Positions 34,905-46,981 of a stretch of DNA of 64,000 nucleotides are shown here, piece by piece. Each line of letters starts with the position of its first letter. Position 1 is the stretch's first letter. The DNA is from Streptomyces xiaopingdaonensis (GTDB lineage: Bacteria > Actinomycetota > Actinomycetes > Streptomycetales > Streptomycetaceae), in contig NZ_AJTQ01000168.1 in the NCBI RefSeq assembly GCF_000262345.1, positions 1-64,000 on the forward strand. Direction: 5' to 3'. A program made the position numbers and the translations under genes. Under the pieces are notes generated by a model. That model was given only the letters and a program-made list of their open reading frames with translations, had not been told where the DNA came from and ran no database searches.

Positions 34905-36501
34905 ATGCCAAATGGTCAACCGACAACGATGTACCGAGATTCGGGTGATGCCTCGAATCCGGTATGGCGGTGGGATCCACGCACGCAAGCGTGCCAGCCG
35001 GCACTGACACTGGACGAAGCCTCCGGCAGGGCCGTCGTCAGGATGATGAGCCTGGTGGATCTCCTGCGCAACGCGGACCGGGTCCTCGCGCTCTCGGGTT
35101 CAACCGCGGGGGAAGATGTCGCCGTCTTCGAGTACCTGCTGGCGATCCTCTACTCGTCGGATCACGTCCCCACCTCGCCCGAGGAGTGGAGCCACTGGGT
35201 CGAGGGCCAGGAGTCGCTGAGTCCGGCAGCCGACTGGCTTGCTGGTGAGCCGGACGACCGTTGGGACCTCTTCCATCCGGAGCGGCCGTTGGGACAGAAC
35301 GCACAACTCGCGCCCTTCCTCGACGGCCACGGGGTGGGTCATGCACAGGTCGTCATCGAACGCGCAGGCGACTACAACCAGTTCTTCGACAAGTCCCATC
35401 TGCACGACCCCGAACCCATGCGGCCAGATGTCGCGCTCAGGGCGATGCTCGCCCAGCACGCCTACGGTCTCGGCGGCAGGGCGATGGCCAAAGCGGACTG
35501 GCTGGGGCGGCAGTTGACCTACCAGGCCGTCGGGCGGCTCGGTTCCCGTATCCGGGTGATCGCGATGGGGCCGACGCTCGGCGACACGCTGCGGCTGAAC
35601 CTCGTCCCCGGCAGGGATCCGCAGCCGACCTTCAACTACTCCTGGACGGACGGGCGCCGACGCCGGCGCACCTTCCGTTCCGGGAAGGAGCCGCGCCTCC
35701 CCGACGGCCGGGCGGACCTGCACTCCTTCCTCGGAAGGTCGATCCTGTTGCGACCCGTTCTGGTCGACGGTCGGCTGATGGTCGACCGGGTGCTGATGGC
35801 CGCCGGCGAACTGCTCGCCCCGCTGCCCCCTGCATACTTGCAGGACGCCGTGCTGACGCGGTCCGGGAACTACGAAGGGCCGCTGCGCCCGAGTGTCGAC
35901 CGGGCCGTCTGGCAAGGGGCTCACGCGCTGTACGCGTCGGCCGCGGACCGGCCCAAGGGCGCGGACCTGTACGACCGCCTCGCCGACCTGCCCGACAGAT
36001 CGGTGAGCCTGTGGGCAGTGGGACTCGTCTCTCGCAAGTCAGCCGCCGTCAGGTGGGTGTCGGACTCGTTCCCGTACACGTCGAGTCTCCGGGTCGACCT
36101 GAAGTGGGCGGCCGACGAGGGATCGGCGATGTGCGAGTACGCGGCGAAAGCGCTGTGGTCGGCGGCGGTCGCCGCCCGTGAGGCGGCGTACCCGAATGCC
36201 AAGCCGGCGGACCGAAAGCCGCAGACTGCCCGGTTCAACGGATCGCGGGAGATGTGGGCCGGGGCCGCCGCTCCCTTCCACGCACTGCTCGACGCGGTGA
36301 ACGCGAACCAACGACCCGACGCCGGGCCGTTGGAAGCGTTCGGACGGGAGATCCGGACGGCCATGCGGAACGCCCTGCGGTCCCGCCTGGCCTCGCTGCC
36401 GCCCGGCGAGCGCGGGATGAGGGCCCGGATCCAGGCCGAGATACGGCTCAAGCAGATGCTGAATGCCACGAAGTGCCCCGCCTATCTCAAGGGGAATCCC
36501 G

Positions 36502-36509
<8 letters not shown>
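34905..36509 (+). CDS. casA: CasA/Cse1, large subunit of type I-E Cascade
   Basis: 534 aa, typical for Cse1/Cas8e, which recognises the PAM and recruits Cas3. Recognisable segments are ALTLDEASGRAVVRMMSLVDLLRNADR, AVFEYLLAILYSSDHVP, DRWDLFHPERPLGQNAQL, QPTFNYSWTDGR, and a C-terminal four-helix bundle (ANQRPDAGPLEAFGREIRTAMRNALRS). It is the first gene of a tight operon; its stop overlaps the casB start by 8 bases (ATGACTGA). Confidence 0.92.
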
Positions 36510-40025
<3,516 letters not shown>

Positions 40026-40287
40026 TCGAGGAGGACCGCCGGATCACGGCCGGGCCGCGACGCCTGGAACGGGCTTCCCGGACCGGCCATCGGGCTTGGC
40101 CCGCCACCTCACCGAGCCGGTCGGGCTCCAGCTCGCCATGGACAAGTGCGCCGCCCACGCGCTCCGCATCGCGGCCCGGTGGTCGTCCTGACACCGGCAC
40201 GCGACGACTGGCCGAAGCTCTGCGGGAAGCGCGTGACCACCAGGGACGTATGAACACCGCCGACTACCTGGTTCAACGAGTTCACAG
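40026..40287. other. Segment between cas6e and the DUF255 remnant
   Basis: About 260 bases where cas1-cas2 would normally lie. Short frames (for example LARHLTEPVGLQLAMDKCAAHALRIAARW around 40095-40190) look weakly protein-like, perhaps debris of a lost gene, but none can be identified. No CRISPR repeats are seen. Confidence 0.4.
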
Positions 40288-40446
40288 GCACCAGTGGCAG
40301 GCGGCGTAGCCGGCGCTCAGCAGCACGGGCACCTCGCGCCGCCGCGCCTCGTCGAACGCCTCCGGTGTCCACGACCACCAGTCGACGGGATTGTCGGCGT
40401 GCTGGACAAGGTAGGGCGACTGGGACTGGGCAAGTCGGTTGGCCAT
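40288..40446 (-). pseudogene. Truncated 5' remnant of a DUF255 thioredoxin-domain gene
   Basis: 53 codons starting [19 protein letters not shown] and ending at the CHWC motif, after which an unrelated Leu codon and a stop follow. It is about 81% identical at protein level to the start of the intact gene at 31575 and in the same orientation. It is therefore a diverged homologue, not a recent copy. Together the two form direct repeats flanking the CRISPR-Cas genes. Confidence 0.85.
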
Positions 40447-40765
40447 ATCCCCACCCTCGCACGGAGAAAGACCCCACCAACTACGCGAGGACGCGCGCTC
40501 ATGCACTGCCCGGACACGGTCGGCACGAGGCTGCGGACATGTCGAACCACCGACTCCGCTGAGGCGCCGGACAGGCAGCAGGCCGTTGCCAGGCTGTCCT
40601 CGTTAGATCCCAATCACCGGTGACAGTGCCGCCCAGTGTGCGATATCCCGTGAGTTTCCCTGAGAGCCCCGCTGAGTCACCAGCCCAGTGGCCAGGGGGT
40701 TCTTCCTCGTTCACGTGCTCTGTCGGCTCCCCGCATAACTTCGGGATTTTTGAAGCGTTCTCACC
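40447..40765. other. Gene-free spacer before the recombinase remnant
   Basis: About 320 bases, less GC-rich than the flanks. It contains the upstream region of the decayed recombinase. I see no gene, no repeat array and no tRNA-like end. CTCCCCGCATAACTTCGGG near 40728 superficially resembles half a type I-E repeat but does not form a matching stem. Confidence 0.45.
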
Positions 40766-41665
40766 TTGTCCGACCGATCTCCAGCCGGGCCGAAGGCGAG
40801 GAGGCTCGGGTTGGCGGCGCTGGCAGTCGTACGGGACCTGCGTGAGCACTGGGCGCCCGCGTCGGCGAGGAACTGCAGAGGCTCGAGACCGACGTGCTGT
40901 CCGGGTTGGTCCTCACGCGGGCCTCGGCGGGGCTGGCGGACGGCACTGTCCGCGGAGACGTCGGTCATCTGGATCGAATCAGCTCCTGGTTCGGTCGGCC
41001 GCTGTGAGAGATGGAGCCCCCGACGCGGACGTGTACTTCGGGAAGGTGCTGCGGCCACCCGGCTGGGCCAGTCGCAGGCGCTTGGCACGTACTTCATGTC
41101 CCTGGAGCTACGGCACAAGGTCGATCTCCACCGGACGACCGGCCGGGTGGTCGAGTGCCCGATCGACGAGATGAACCCTGGGCCACTTCGGCAAGCTCCA
41201 TGTCCGCCACAGCAAGGGGGCCCGCGGCTCGGGCCCGCGTGAGTGGATGGTGCCGCTGATCAACGGTGCTGATCGGGCACTGCGGTGGTTCACCGAGCAC
41301 GTGTGGGGTCAGTTCGATGACGATCACACGGGCTCGGCGCCCCGTTGTTCCCGAGCGAGCGGAAGAGCACCGACGGTTCCGCCCGCCGGGTCGGCGACGA
41401 CGCCCTGCGCAACGCTCTCGACAAGGCCGTCGAGGCTCATCTGCCGAGCTGCGCGGGCAAGTTGACGCCGCACATCCTGCGCCATTTCTGCGCATCTCAA
41501 CTCCACGGGAATCAACTGGACTTGCTTGCAATTCAGGAGACCCTTGGGCATTACTGGATCAATGTGACCATGCGGTATATCCACGTACAACAGATCCGGG
41601 TCGAGGACGCCTGGGTCGCCGGGACGGAACGGGCCGCGAAGCGACTGGAAGGACTGGCCCGATGA
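40766..41665 (+). pseudogene. Decayed tyrosine recombinase (site-specific integrase)
   Basis: Fragments in different frames add up to one integrase: LSDRSPAGPKARRLGLAAL (from TTG 40766), then after a frameshift near 40867 the stretch EELQRLETDVLSGLVLTRAS, a stop TGA at 41004-41006 where Trp is expected in RPLWEME, another shift, then LGTYFMSLELRHKVDLHRTTG and VVECPIDEMN. About 90 residues including the first catalytic Arg box are deleted near 41175. The catalytic C terminus resumes with REWMVPLINGADRALRWF and, after a shift near 41338, TPHILRHFCASQLHGNQLD...LGHYWINVTMRYIHV, which keeps the HxxR, GH and Tyr residues. It is clearly non-functional. Confidence 0.85.
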
Positions 41666-41994
41666 GGTGGAACCTGCGGCTGACCGCCGCGAACACAGGT
41701 ACCTGGAAGGCGTCCGCGCTCCAGCGGAGCCTGGCCGAGCACGGCCTGGCCATCTCGGTCGGCAAAGTGTCCGGGCTGAGGTCCGGTCAGCCGGTCTCGC
41801 TGAAGCTGGTGGACCTGGACGTCATCTGCGTGGTCCTCGGCTGCGAGATCGGCGACCTGCTGATCCCCGAACCTGAAAAGGTCCACCGTCCCGGCCTAGC
41901 AGAGGAGACCGAATGGGCCGCGGTCGGCGCGAGAACCGCCGCACCGAAGGTGATCCCCAAGCGCCAGGACGGCCGGTCGCTGCCGCCCGAGTGA
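41662..41994 (+). CDS. XRE-type helix-turn-helix protein
   Basis: 110 aa. An XRE/Cro-like HTH (SALQRSLAEHGLAISVGKVSGLRSGQPVSLKLVDLDVICVVLGCEIGDLLIPEPE, about residues 18-70) is followed by a charged tail. Its ATG overlaps the recombinase stop (ATGA). This recombinase-XRE-zinc protein triplet recurs in Streptomyces. The XRE member is the only one still open here, so it may persist as an orphan regulator. Confidence 0.75.
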   Translation: MRWNLRLTAANTGTWKASALQRSLAEHGLAISVGKVSGLRSGQPVSLKLVDLDVICVVLGCEIGDLLIPEPEKVHRPGLAEETEWAAVGARTAAPKVIPKRQDGRSLPPE

Positions 41995-41998
41995 GCCG

Positions 41999-42249
41999 AT
42001 GGCACGGTTCCCGAAGGGCTACGTCAAGCCCACCGATTCCTGCGGCAGCTGCGTGGCTTGGGGAAACAGCGGCCGCCTTTGCCCCACCTGCTACATGGCC
42101 GCGGCCACAACGCAGCCGCATGCACCGGCTGCCGTCGCACCCAGCCGCTGAAGTGGAACTACTGCCGCCTGTGCTGGTGCCCGGCGCGAGTCCTGCAGAG
42201 CTGCATGGCTCCGGAGCATTCGCTCGCAGGGCGCTGCTGCGACCTGTGA
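41999..42249 (+). pseudogene. Frameshifted zinc-ribbon protein of the recombinase triplet
   Basis: Starts MARFPKGYVKPTDSCGSCVAWGN with SGRLCPTCYMA, then shifts frame near 42105 to GHNAAACTGCRRTQPLKWNYC and RLCWCPARVLQSC. The regularly spaced CxxC pairs mark a multi-ribbon zinc protein normally encoded after the XRE gene. The frameshift makes it a pseudogene. Confidence 0.7.
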
Positions 42250-42380
42250 ATGCCCGATCGGCGGGGCCCGCGACTCTGCACGTACGGTCCCGCCCCCGCG
42301 CCGGGATCGTGGGTCGAACGCGGCAGTAGCCCCAACCCCTCCTTCTTGTGCAAGTGACAGTAACTGAAGTACCTTGCGGC

Positions 42381-43124
42381 ATGCAACATGACGCATGGTC
42401 ACCACCGCCTGTCTTACTGACGGTCGATCTCGTGATCCTGACGCTGCGGGAGGGCGACCTGCACGTCCTCCTGGTGGAGCGCGGCGAAGACCCCTTCCGC
42501 GGTATGTCCGCTCTGCCTGGAGGATTTCTGAACCACGACGGCGAGGAGATCTTGGATGCCGCTCATCGCGAACTGAGCGAGGAAACGGCCCTGGCGTCCA
42601 GCTGGGTCCACCTTGAACAGCTGGGTCTGTACGGGGAATCGGGCCGTGATCCCCGGGGTCGAGTCGTCTCCGTGGCGCACCTGGCGATCGCTCCGGGACT
42701 GCCCGACCCGGTCGCGGGAACGGATGCCACCGATGCCGCGTGGGTTCCCGCGCACGCCGTGCTGTCGGGAAAGGTGAAACTCGCCTTCGACCACCGTCGA
42801 ATCGCAACGGACGGGATCGAACACGCACGTACCAAGCTCGAGTTCTCGCCGCTTGCCACGGCCTTCTGCAGCACGGAATTCACCATCACAGAGCTGCAGC
42901 AGGTATACGAGGCCGTTTGGGGCACCGCGCTCGACACTCGCAATTTTTACCGCAAGGTCCAGGCAGCGGAGGGATTCATAATTCCCGTCGGCACGAACCG
43001 CAGGAGCACGGGCGGACGGCCCGCACGACTGTACCGGGCCGGTCCGAAGACCGTGCTGTTCCCACCACTGATCCGCCCCGCGCCGCCTGCAACGGAAGCG
43101 AACACGAGAGAGGAAGAGGAATAG
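42381..43124 (+). CDS. NUDIX-domain protein with C-terminal winged helix (NrtR-like)
   Basis: 247 aa. The N-terminal NUDIX domain (VDLVILTLREGDLHVLLVERGEDPF) carries a box as GGFLNHDGEEILDAAHRELSEETAL. It has one extra residue before the first Glu and Ala in place of the final Gly, so catalysis may be weak. The C-terminal winged helix (EFTITELQQVYEAVWGTALDTRNFYRKV...RPARLYRAG) is the arrangement of NrtR regulators that sense ADP-ribose or NAD-related metabolites. Start ATG at 42381 (MQHDAW); GTG at 42348 is possible. The stop abuts the ATG of the nucleosidase-like gene, so it heads the operon and may be its metabolite-responsive switch (inference). Confidence 0.8.
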   Translation: MQHDAWSPPPVLLTVDLVILTLREGDLHVLLVERGEDPFRGMSALPGGFLNHDGEEILDAAHRELSEETALASSWVHLEQLGLYGESGRDPRGRVVSVAHLAIAPGLPDPVAGTDATDAAWVPAHAVLSGKVKLAFDHRRIATDGIEHARTKLEFSPLATAFCSTEFTITELQQVYEAVWGTALDTRNFYRKVQAAEGFIIPVGTNRRSTGGRPARLYRAGPKTVLFPPLIRPAPPATEANTREEEE

Positions 43125-44288
43125 ATGTCGAAAGGCTCGGTGGTGATTCTCACCGCCCTCAATCTCGAGTATCAAACCGTACGCCAGAAGCTGGCGAGTC
43201 CGCAGACGCACCGCCATGAGCGTGGTACCCGGTTCGAAGTGGGGACCGTGCAGGGTACGTCGTGCCGTGTCGCGCTCGGCCTGACAAGCAAGGGGAACCA
43301 TTCTGCCGCGGTGATCGCCGAACGCGCGATTCAGGAGTTCTCGCCGGTGGCCGTGCTGTTCGTCGGGGTCGCCGGCGCTTTATGGGACTCCATCAGACTG
43401 GGTGACGTCGTCATGGCGTCACACGTGTACGCATACCACGGTGGGACCAGCGAGGACGACGGGCTCAAAGCACGCCCGCGGGTGTGGGAAGCACCGCACG
43501 GCATCAGCCAGCTCGCCTCGCACCTGGCCCGCATGAACGACTGGGCGGATTCTGCCTCCAGTCAGGAGGACGCGCCACAGGTTCGCTTCGGGGCGGTCGC
43601 CGCCGGCGAGGTCGTCCAGAACTCAAAGGTTTCGGCCGAGGCGAAGTGGATCCGGCAGCACTACAACGACGCACTCGCCATCGAGATGGAGGCGGCCGGT
43701 GTGGCGCAGGCCGGCCATCTCAACGGGGCCCCGGTGGCCATCATTCGAGGAATCAGCGACCGGGCGGACGGCACGAAGAACAGCACGGACGACCGCAACT
43801 GGCAGCCGCAGGCCGCAGCAAACGCGGCGGCATTCGCTATCCGACTGGTGGTGGAACTGGCAGCGGAACAAGAGGAGGCTGCCGTGCGCCGGGACGACAG
43901 GGCCCCTTCGGCTGACCGGCCCGACCGGCACGTCAGCAACACCGCTCACAACAGCACCGTCGGCATCATGGCCGGCTCGGTCACGGGCAGCAGCGTTCAC
44001 ATGACCACGGCTCCGCTTGAGTCCAGCCCGACGAACCTGATCGTGACGCTCAACGGTTTCCGTGAAAGTTTGAGACGGCACCGTGCTGAAGGCGCCCTCG
44101 ACGAGGACACGTATCGGGAGGCCCTGTCCGACCTGGACTCCGCCCTCCGGTCGGCCGGGGGAAACACCCCGGATTCATCGAAGCAGGCGATCATGGCGCT
44201 CAGGAGACTGCGCGGACTGGTCGTGGAGTGCCCTGCGCTGATGGCCGAGCTGGCCCCCTTGGTCACCACAGCCGGAGACCGGGCATGA
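43125..44288 (+). CDS. MTA/SAH nucleosidase-like enzyme with amyloid-like motif
   Basis: 387 aa. Residues 1-245 form a purine nucleoside phosphorylase/MTAN-fold domain: VVILTALNLEYQTVRQKL with the likely catalytic Glu15, FVGVAGALWDSIRLGDVVMA, the ribose-binding ALAIEMEAAGVAQ (Glu187/Glu189) and IIRGISDRAD with Asp212. The catalytic residues appear intact. A linker (246-270) leads to HNSTVGIMAGSVTGSSVHM (275-293), a Gly/Val/Ser-rich motif that aligns with one in the next protein, then a helical tail of about 95 residues. Such nucleosidase domains act as effectors in bacterial conflict systems. The ATG immediately follows the NUDIX stop; its TGA overlaps the next ATG. No TM helix. Confidence 0.85.
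   Translation: MSKGSVVILTALNLEYQTVRQKLASPQTHRHERGTRFEVGTVQGTSCRVALGLTSKGNHSAAVIAERAIQEFSPVAVLFVGVAGALWDSIRLGDVVMASHVYAYHGGTSEDDGLKARPRVWEAPHGISQLASHLARMNDWADSASSQEDAPQVRFGAVAAGEVVQNSKVSAEAKWIRQHYNDALAIEMEAAGVAQAGHLNGAPVAIIRGISDRADGTKNSTDDRNWQPQAAANAAAFAIRLVVELAAEQEEAAVRRDDRAPSADRPDRHVSNTAHNSTVGIMAGSVTGSSVHMTTAPLESSPTNLIVTLNGFRESLRRHRAEGALDEDTYREALSDLDSALRSAGGNTPDSSKQAIMALRRLRGLVVECPALMAELAPLVTTAGDRA
43947..44003 (+). other. Amyloid-signalling-like motif in the nucleosidase-like protein
   Basis: Encodes residues 275-293 (HNSTVGIMAGSVTGSSVHM). Aligned with residues 15-33 of the next protein, identities fall at S, V, G, I, A, V, S, V. The alternating Gly and beta-branched pattern resembles RHIM-like bacterial amyloid signalling motifs. 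Confidence 0.55.
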
Positions 44289-46273
44289 GCGACGGCAGCG
44301 GTGCCACGTACAGCTCGGCCGCGTACGGCTCCAACGTCGGGATCCAGGCGGAGACCGTACACAACTCCAACGTCTACTTCGTCCACCCGGATGCTTCGCC
44401 GCAGGAGAAGTACAGGGTGGGAGTACAGCTTCTGGAAGACGGAATCCCCAGCCGTGCCCGCGAAATGATCACGGACGCGATCGCTCACGGCTACCACAAC
44501 GCGGAGGTACGCTTTCACTGGGTGCTCGCCATGCTCAGCGCACGCACCTACCACGACCTCAGCGTCGAAGAGATCCAGCGGCTGCACCACGCCTCTGGGC
44601 TCGTGCGGGCCTACGCCGAGGACGAGTGGAAGGACGCCCTGCGCGTCACTTTCGACCTGCTAGCGGCGCTCGGCACTGCGAGCGGAGCAACCGGACCTGT
44701 ACTGAAGCAGCTGCAGGACCTGCCGTCCCGCCAGCATGATGCGATCCTTCGCCACCTCGATCACATGCTCAGCGGAGGACTGAAGGACGATCTGTGGGCG
44801 GAGACCCTCGAACGGGCTGAGGCGGAGCGCTTCGGCAACGACCGGGTCGGACGGGTCTGGGCCTATTTCGAGCCCTCCCCCATCGGGGCGCGTGCCGTCC
44901 TCCCCCGCCTGAGCACTGATGCCGCTACCGCTGCCCGGGCGGCCCTCCCGCTCCGGCTGGTCCTGTTCGTGGTCAGCAGTGCGATCCTCGGGGCCCTGGC
45001 ATGGATCGCGCATCCGGCCCAGGCGGTCTTCGAGTTACTGGTGGCACTCGTAGCGGGCCGCGCCGCGGCCCGCTACGGCGTCCAGTGGTGGGGACGGAAA
45101 CTTCGACCGGACCACGCGGCCGGGGCCAGCACCCAACAGCCGCACGGTCCCGGACCGGCCGGGGACAAGTTCACCAAAAGCGTCCACAGCAAGTTCGATC
45201 ACTACTTCAGCGTCCGCACACCCCACGGATTCACCCCGAAAGCCTGGCTCGCACACACCGCTGAGGTCCGCAGCGGCCTGGCCGCCGAAATCGCGGACCT
45301 CTATCGGGAGAGCCGGATCAGTGTGGACCGGGTCACCTGGCTGATCCGGTACCTCGCCGAGGAGAGCAGGAACCGCCACAACAACGGCACCCTCTTCGAT
45401 CAGCGCAGCCAGGACCGGACGCCGGCCAGGACGAAGGTCCTGACCGTGGCATCCCTCATTGTTCTCGGTGCCGTGGTTCTGTCAGCGTTCGGCACGGCGG
45501 TGTCGGGCGCTGCGCAGCCGCGGCCACTGTGGGCGTTCCTGGCCTTGCTCGGTGCGACCTGGTCGGGTCACGCGGTCGCTCAGCTGTGGCTGGAGTTCCG
45601 GCGTGAAAGACACCGAGTGGTCCGGGAGGCTCGGGAGTACCAGGAGGAGCTGGCCGCGCGGCAGAAGGCTCATCAGCGTTGGAAGGCGTTCCTGGACGAG
45701 ACCCGCCCCAGCGAGCGGGAGATGGAGACCTGGCTCACCTGCGACAAGACTTCGTTCGTGGACGAGGCGCTGCGGCACCACCGGCTCACCTGGCGGGACC
45801 TGATCACGCACACCATCCTGGCGGCCCCGGCGCCCCCCTACAGACGAGCCCGGGTCCGGGGTGGCCCGTGGCGGTACTCGCGCTACGTCATCCGCCTGTT
45901 CCTGTTCACCCGGGACGGCATCCGCGAGATCAGCTCCGAGGTCAAGTTCGTCGACTCGACGCGCAGGAACGAGCAGCGGAGCAACTACCGGTTCGACGCA
46001 CTTTCCTCGGTGCAGGTGACGGAGAACGCGGATGTCGGCTACGACCTGGAACTCGTCCTCACCAACGGGCCAGCCCGGAAGATCCGTGTCAAGGACGCCG
46101 ATGCCCATCAACTGGCACCGGACGAGAGCGCCCGGGAGATTTCCGAGATCAGTCTCAGTTCGGCCGGCTTCACCCATACTTTCCGCCTCCTGGAGGGGAT
46201 CGCAGCGGACGGGAAGGACTGGCTCGAACGGCACAGCCCCGACGATCTGACGCCCTTCCAGGTCGCCGACTGA
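44285..46273 (+). CDS. Large membrane protein with N-terminal amyloid-like motif
   Basis: 662 aa, family not recognised. Residues 15-33 (GSNVGIQAETVHNSNVYFV) are a RHIM-like VGIQA motif. Residues 38-190 are helical and TPR-like (EKYRVGVQLLEDGIPSRAREMITDAIAHGY). Two TM helices lie at about 222-262. A soluble stretch with a basic amphipathic segment follows (about 290-375). Two more TM helices at about 385-435 lead to a charged helix and a C-terminal beta-rich domain (about 540-650). An even number of TM helices puts both ends on one side, presumably the cytosol, where the motif could meet its partner. The ATG overlaps the stop of the nucleosidase-like gene (ATGA, 44285-44288). No NACHT or STAND P-loop is present. 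Confidence 0.8.
   Translation: MSDGSGATYSSAAYGSNVGIQAETVHNSNVYFVHPDASPQEKYRVGVQLLEDGIPSRAREMITDAIAHGYHNAEVRFHWVLAMLSARTYHDLSVEEIQRLHHASGLVRAYAEDEWKDALRVTFDLLAALGTASGATGPVLKQLQDLPSRQHDAILRHLDHMLSGGLKDDLWAETLERAEAERFGNDRVGRVWAYFEPSPIGARAVLPRLSTDAATAARAALPLRLVLFVVSSAILGALAWIAHPAQAVFELLVALVAGRAAARYGVQWWGRKLRPDHAAGASTQQPHGPGPAGDKFTKSVHSKFDHYFSVRTPHGFTPKAWLAHTAEVRSGLAAEIADLYRESRISVDRVTWLIRYLAEESRNRHNNGTLFDQRSQDRTPARTKVLTVASLIVLGAVVLSAFGTAVSGAAQPRPLWAFLALLGATWSGHAVAQLWLEFRRERHRVVREAREYQEELAARQKAHQRWKAFLDETRPSEREMETWLTCDKTSFVDEALRHHRLTWRDLITHTILAAPAPPYRRARVRGGPWRYSRYVIRLFLFTRDGIREISSEVKFVDSTRRNEQRSNYRFDALSSVQVTENADVGYDLELVLTNGPARKIRVKDADAHQLAPDESAREISEISLSSAGFTHTFRLLEGIAADGKDWLERHSPDDLTPFQVAD
44327..44383 (+). 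other. Amyloid-signalling-like motif in the large membrane protein
   Basis: Encodes residues 15-33 (GSNVGIQAETVHNSNVYFV). The VGIQA core matches the I/V-Q-x-G/A type core of RHIM-like motifs. It sits at the N terminus, where receptor proteins of amyloid-signalling pairs carry theirs. Confidence 0.6.
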
Positions 46274-46293
46274 TCCTGGAATCGAGCACAGGA

Positions 46294-46833
46294 ATGGCTG
46301 TGACCTCCATGGACGATGTCACCGAGAGCAAACTTCTGCTGGCCGAGTACGACCGCCTCAAGGAGGAACAGAAGACCCGCATAGGGTTCCGCGACAACCT
46401 GCTCTACTTCACGCTCGCTGCGGTCACCGCGGTCGTAGCGATCACCGTGCACAGCGGACAGTCCCGACTGTTGCTCTCGGCGCCCGCGATTTGCCTGATC
46501 CTGGGCTGGACCTACCTGGTCAATGACGAGAAGATCTCGGCGATCGGCTACTACGTCCGCGACCAACTGGGGCCGCGTCTGGGGGAACTCTCCTCCGCCC
46601 GGGGCACGGTGTTCGGCTGGGAGATCTACCACCGCAACGTTACGGGCCGCAGCATGCGTAAGCGGCTTCAGACCGCGGTGGACCTGTTCACATACCTGAT
46701 CCTGCCGATGGTCTGCACGACCGCGTTCTGGTGCTCTCCCGCCGCTCGGCCCCTGCTCGTACTCACTTCACTCGTCCAGACGCTCGCCTTGGCTGTATTG
46801 GGCTGGCAGTTCCTGCGACGTACGGAGCGGTAG
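46294..46833 (+). CDS. Small four-TM membrane protein
   Basis: 179 aa. An N-terminal helix (ESKLLLAEYDRLKEEQKTRIGFRDN) precedes two TM helices (LLYFTLAAVTAVVAITV; LLLSAPAICLILGWTYLV), the conserved-looking VNDEKISAIGYYVRDQLGPRLGEL, an amphipathic stretch and two further TM helices. The four-TM plan with an N-terminal helix is like SLATT/S-4TM proteins proposed as membrane effectors of nucleotide-linked conflict systems. I recognise the pattern, not a named function. Starts at ATG 46294, GTG 46300 (AGGA six bases upstream) and ATG 46309 are all possible. It begins 20 bases after the large membrane-protein gene and closes the operon. Confidence 0.75.
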   Translation: MAVTSMDDVTESKLLLAEYDRLKEEQKTRIGFRDNLLYFTLAAVTAVVAITVHSGQSRLLLSAPAICLILGWTYLVNDEKISAIGYYVRDQLGPRLGELSSARGTVFGWEIYHRNVTGRSMRKRLQTAVDLFTYLILPMVCTTAFWCSPAARPLLVLTSLVQTLALAVLGWQFLRRTER

Positions 46834-46981
46834 CACCAGGCCCTCGCCAGGCACGCGTACGACACCTCCGACCTCAGGGTGCGAGTCGACCTCCGCTGCA
46901 CAGTCAGCAGGCGTCCGACTCGGGCTCGGACAGTTCGTCAGGGAGGGGCCATCCAGCACCTTCGGAGAGCCCGGACAGACC

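Noticed and set aside
40720-40752. CTCCCCGCATAACTTCGGG as a CRISPR repeat
   Set aside because: It occurs once, the halves do not form a proper stem, and it lies in the upstream region of the recombinase remnant.
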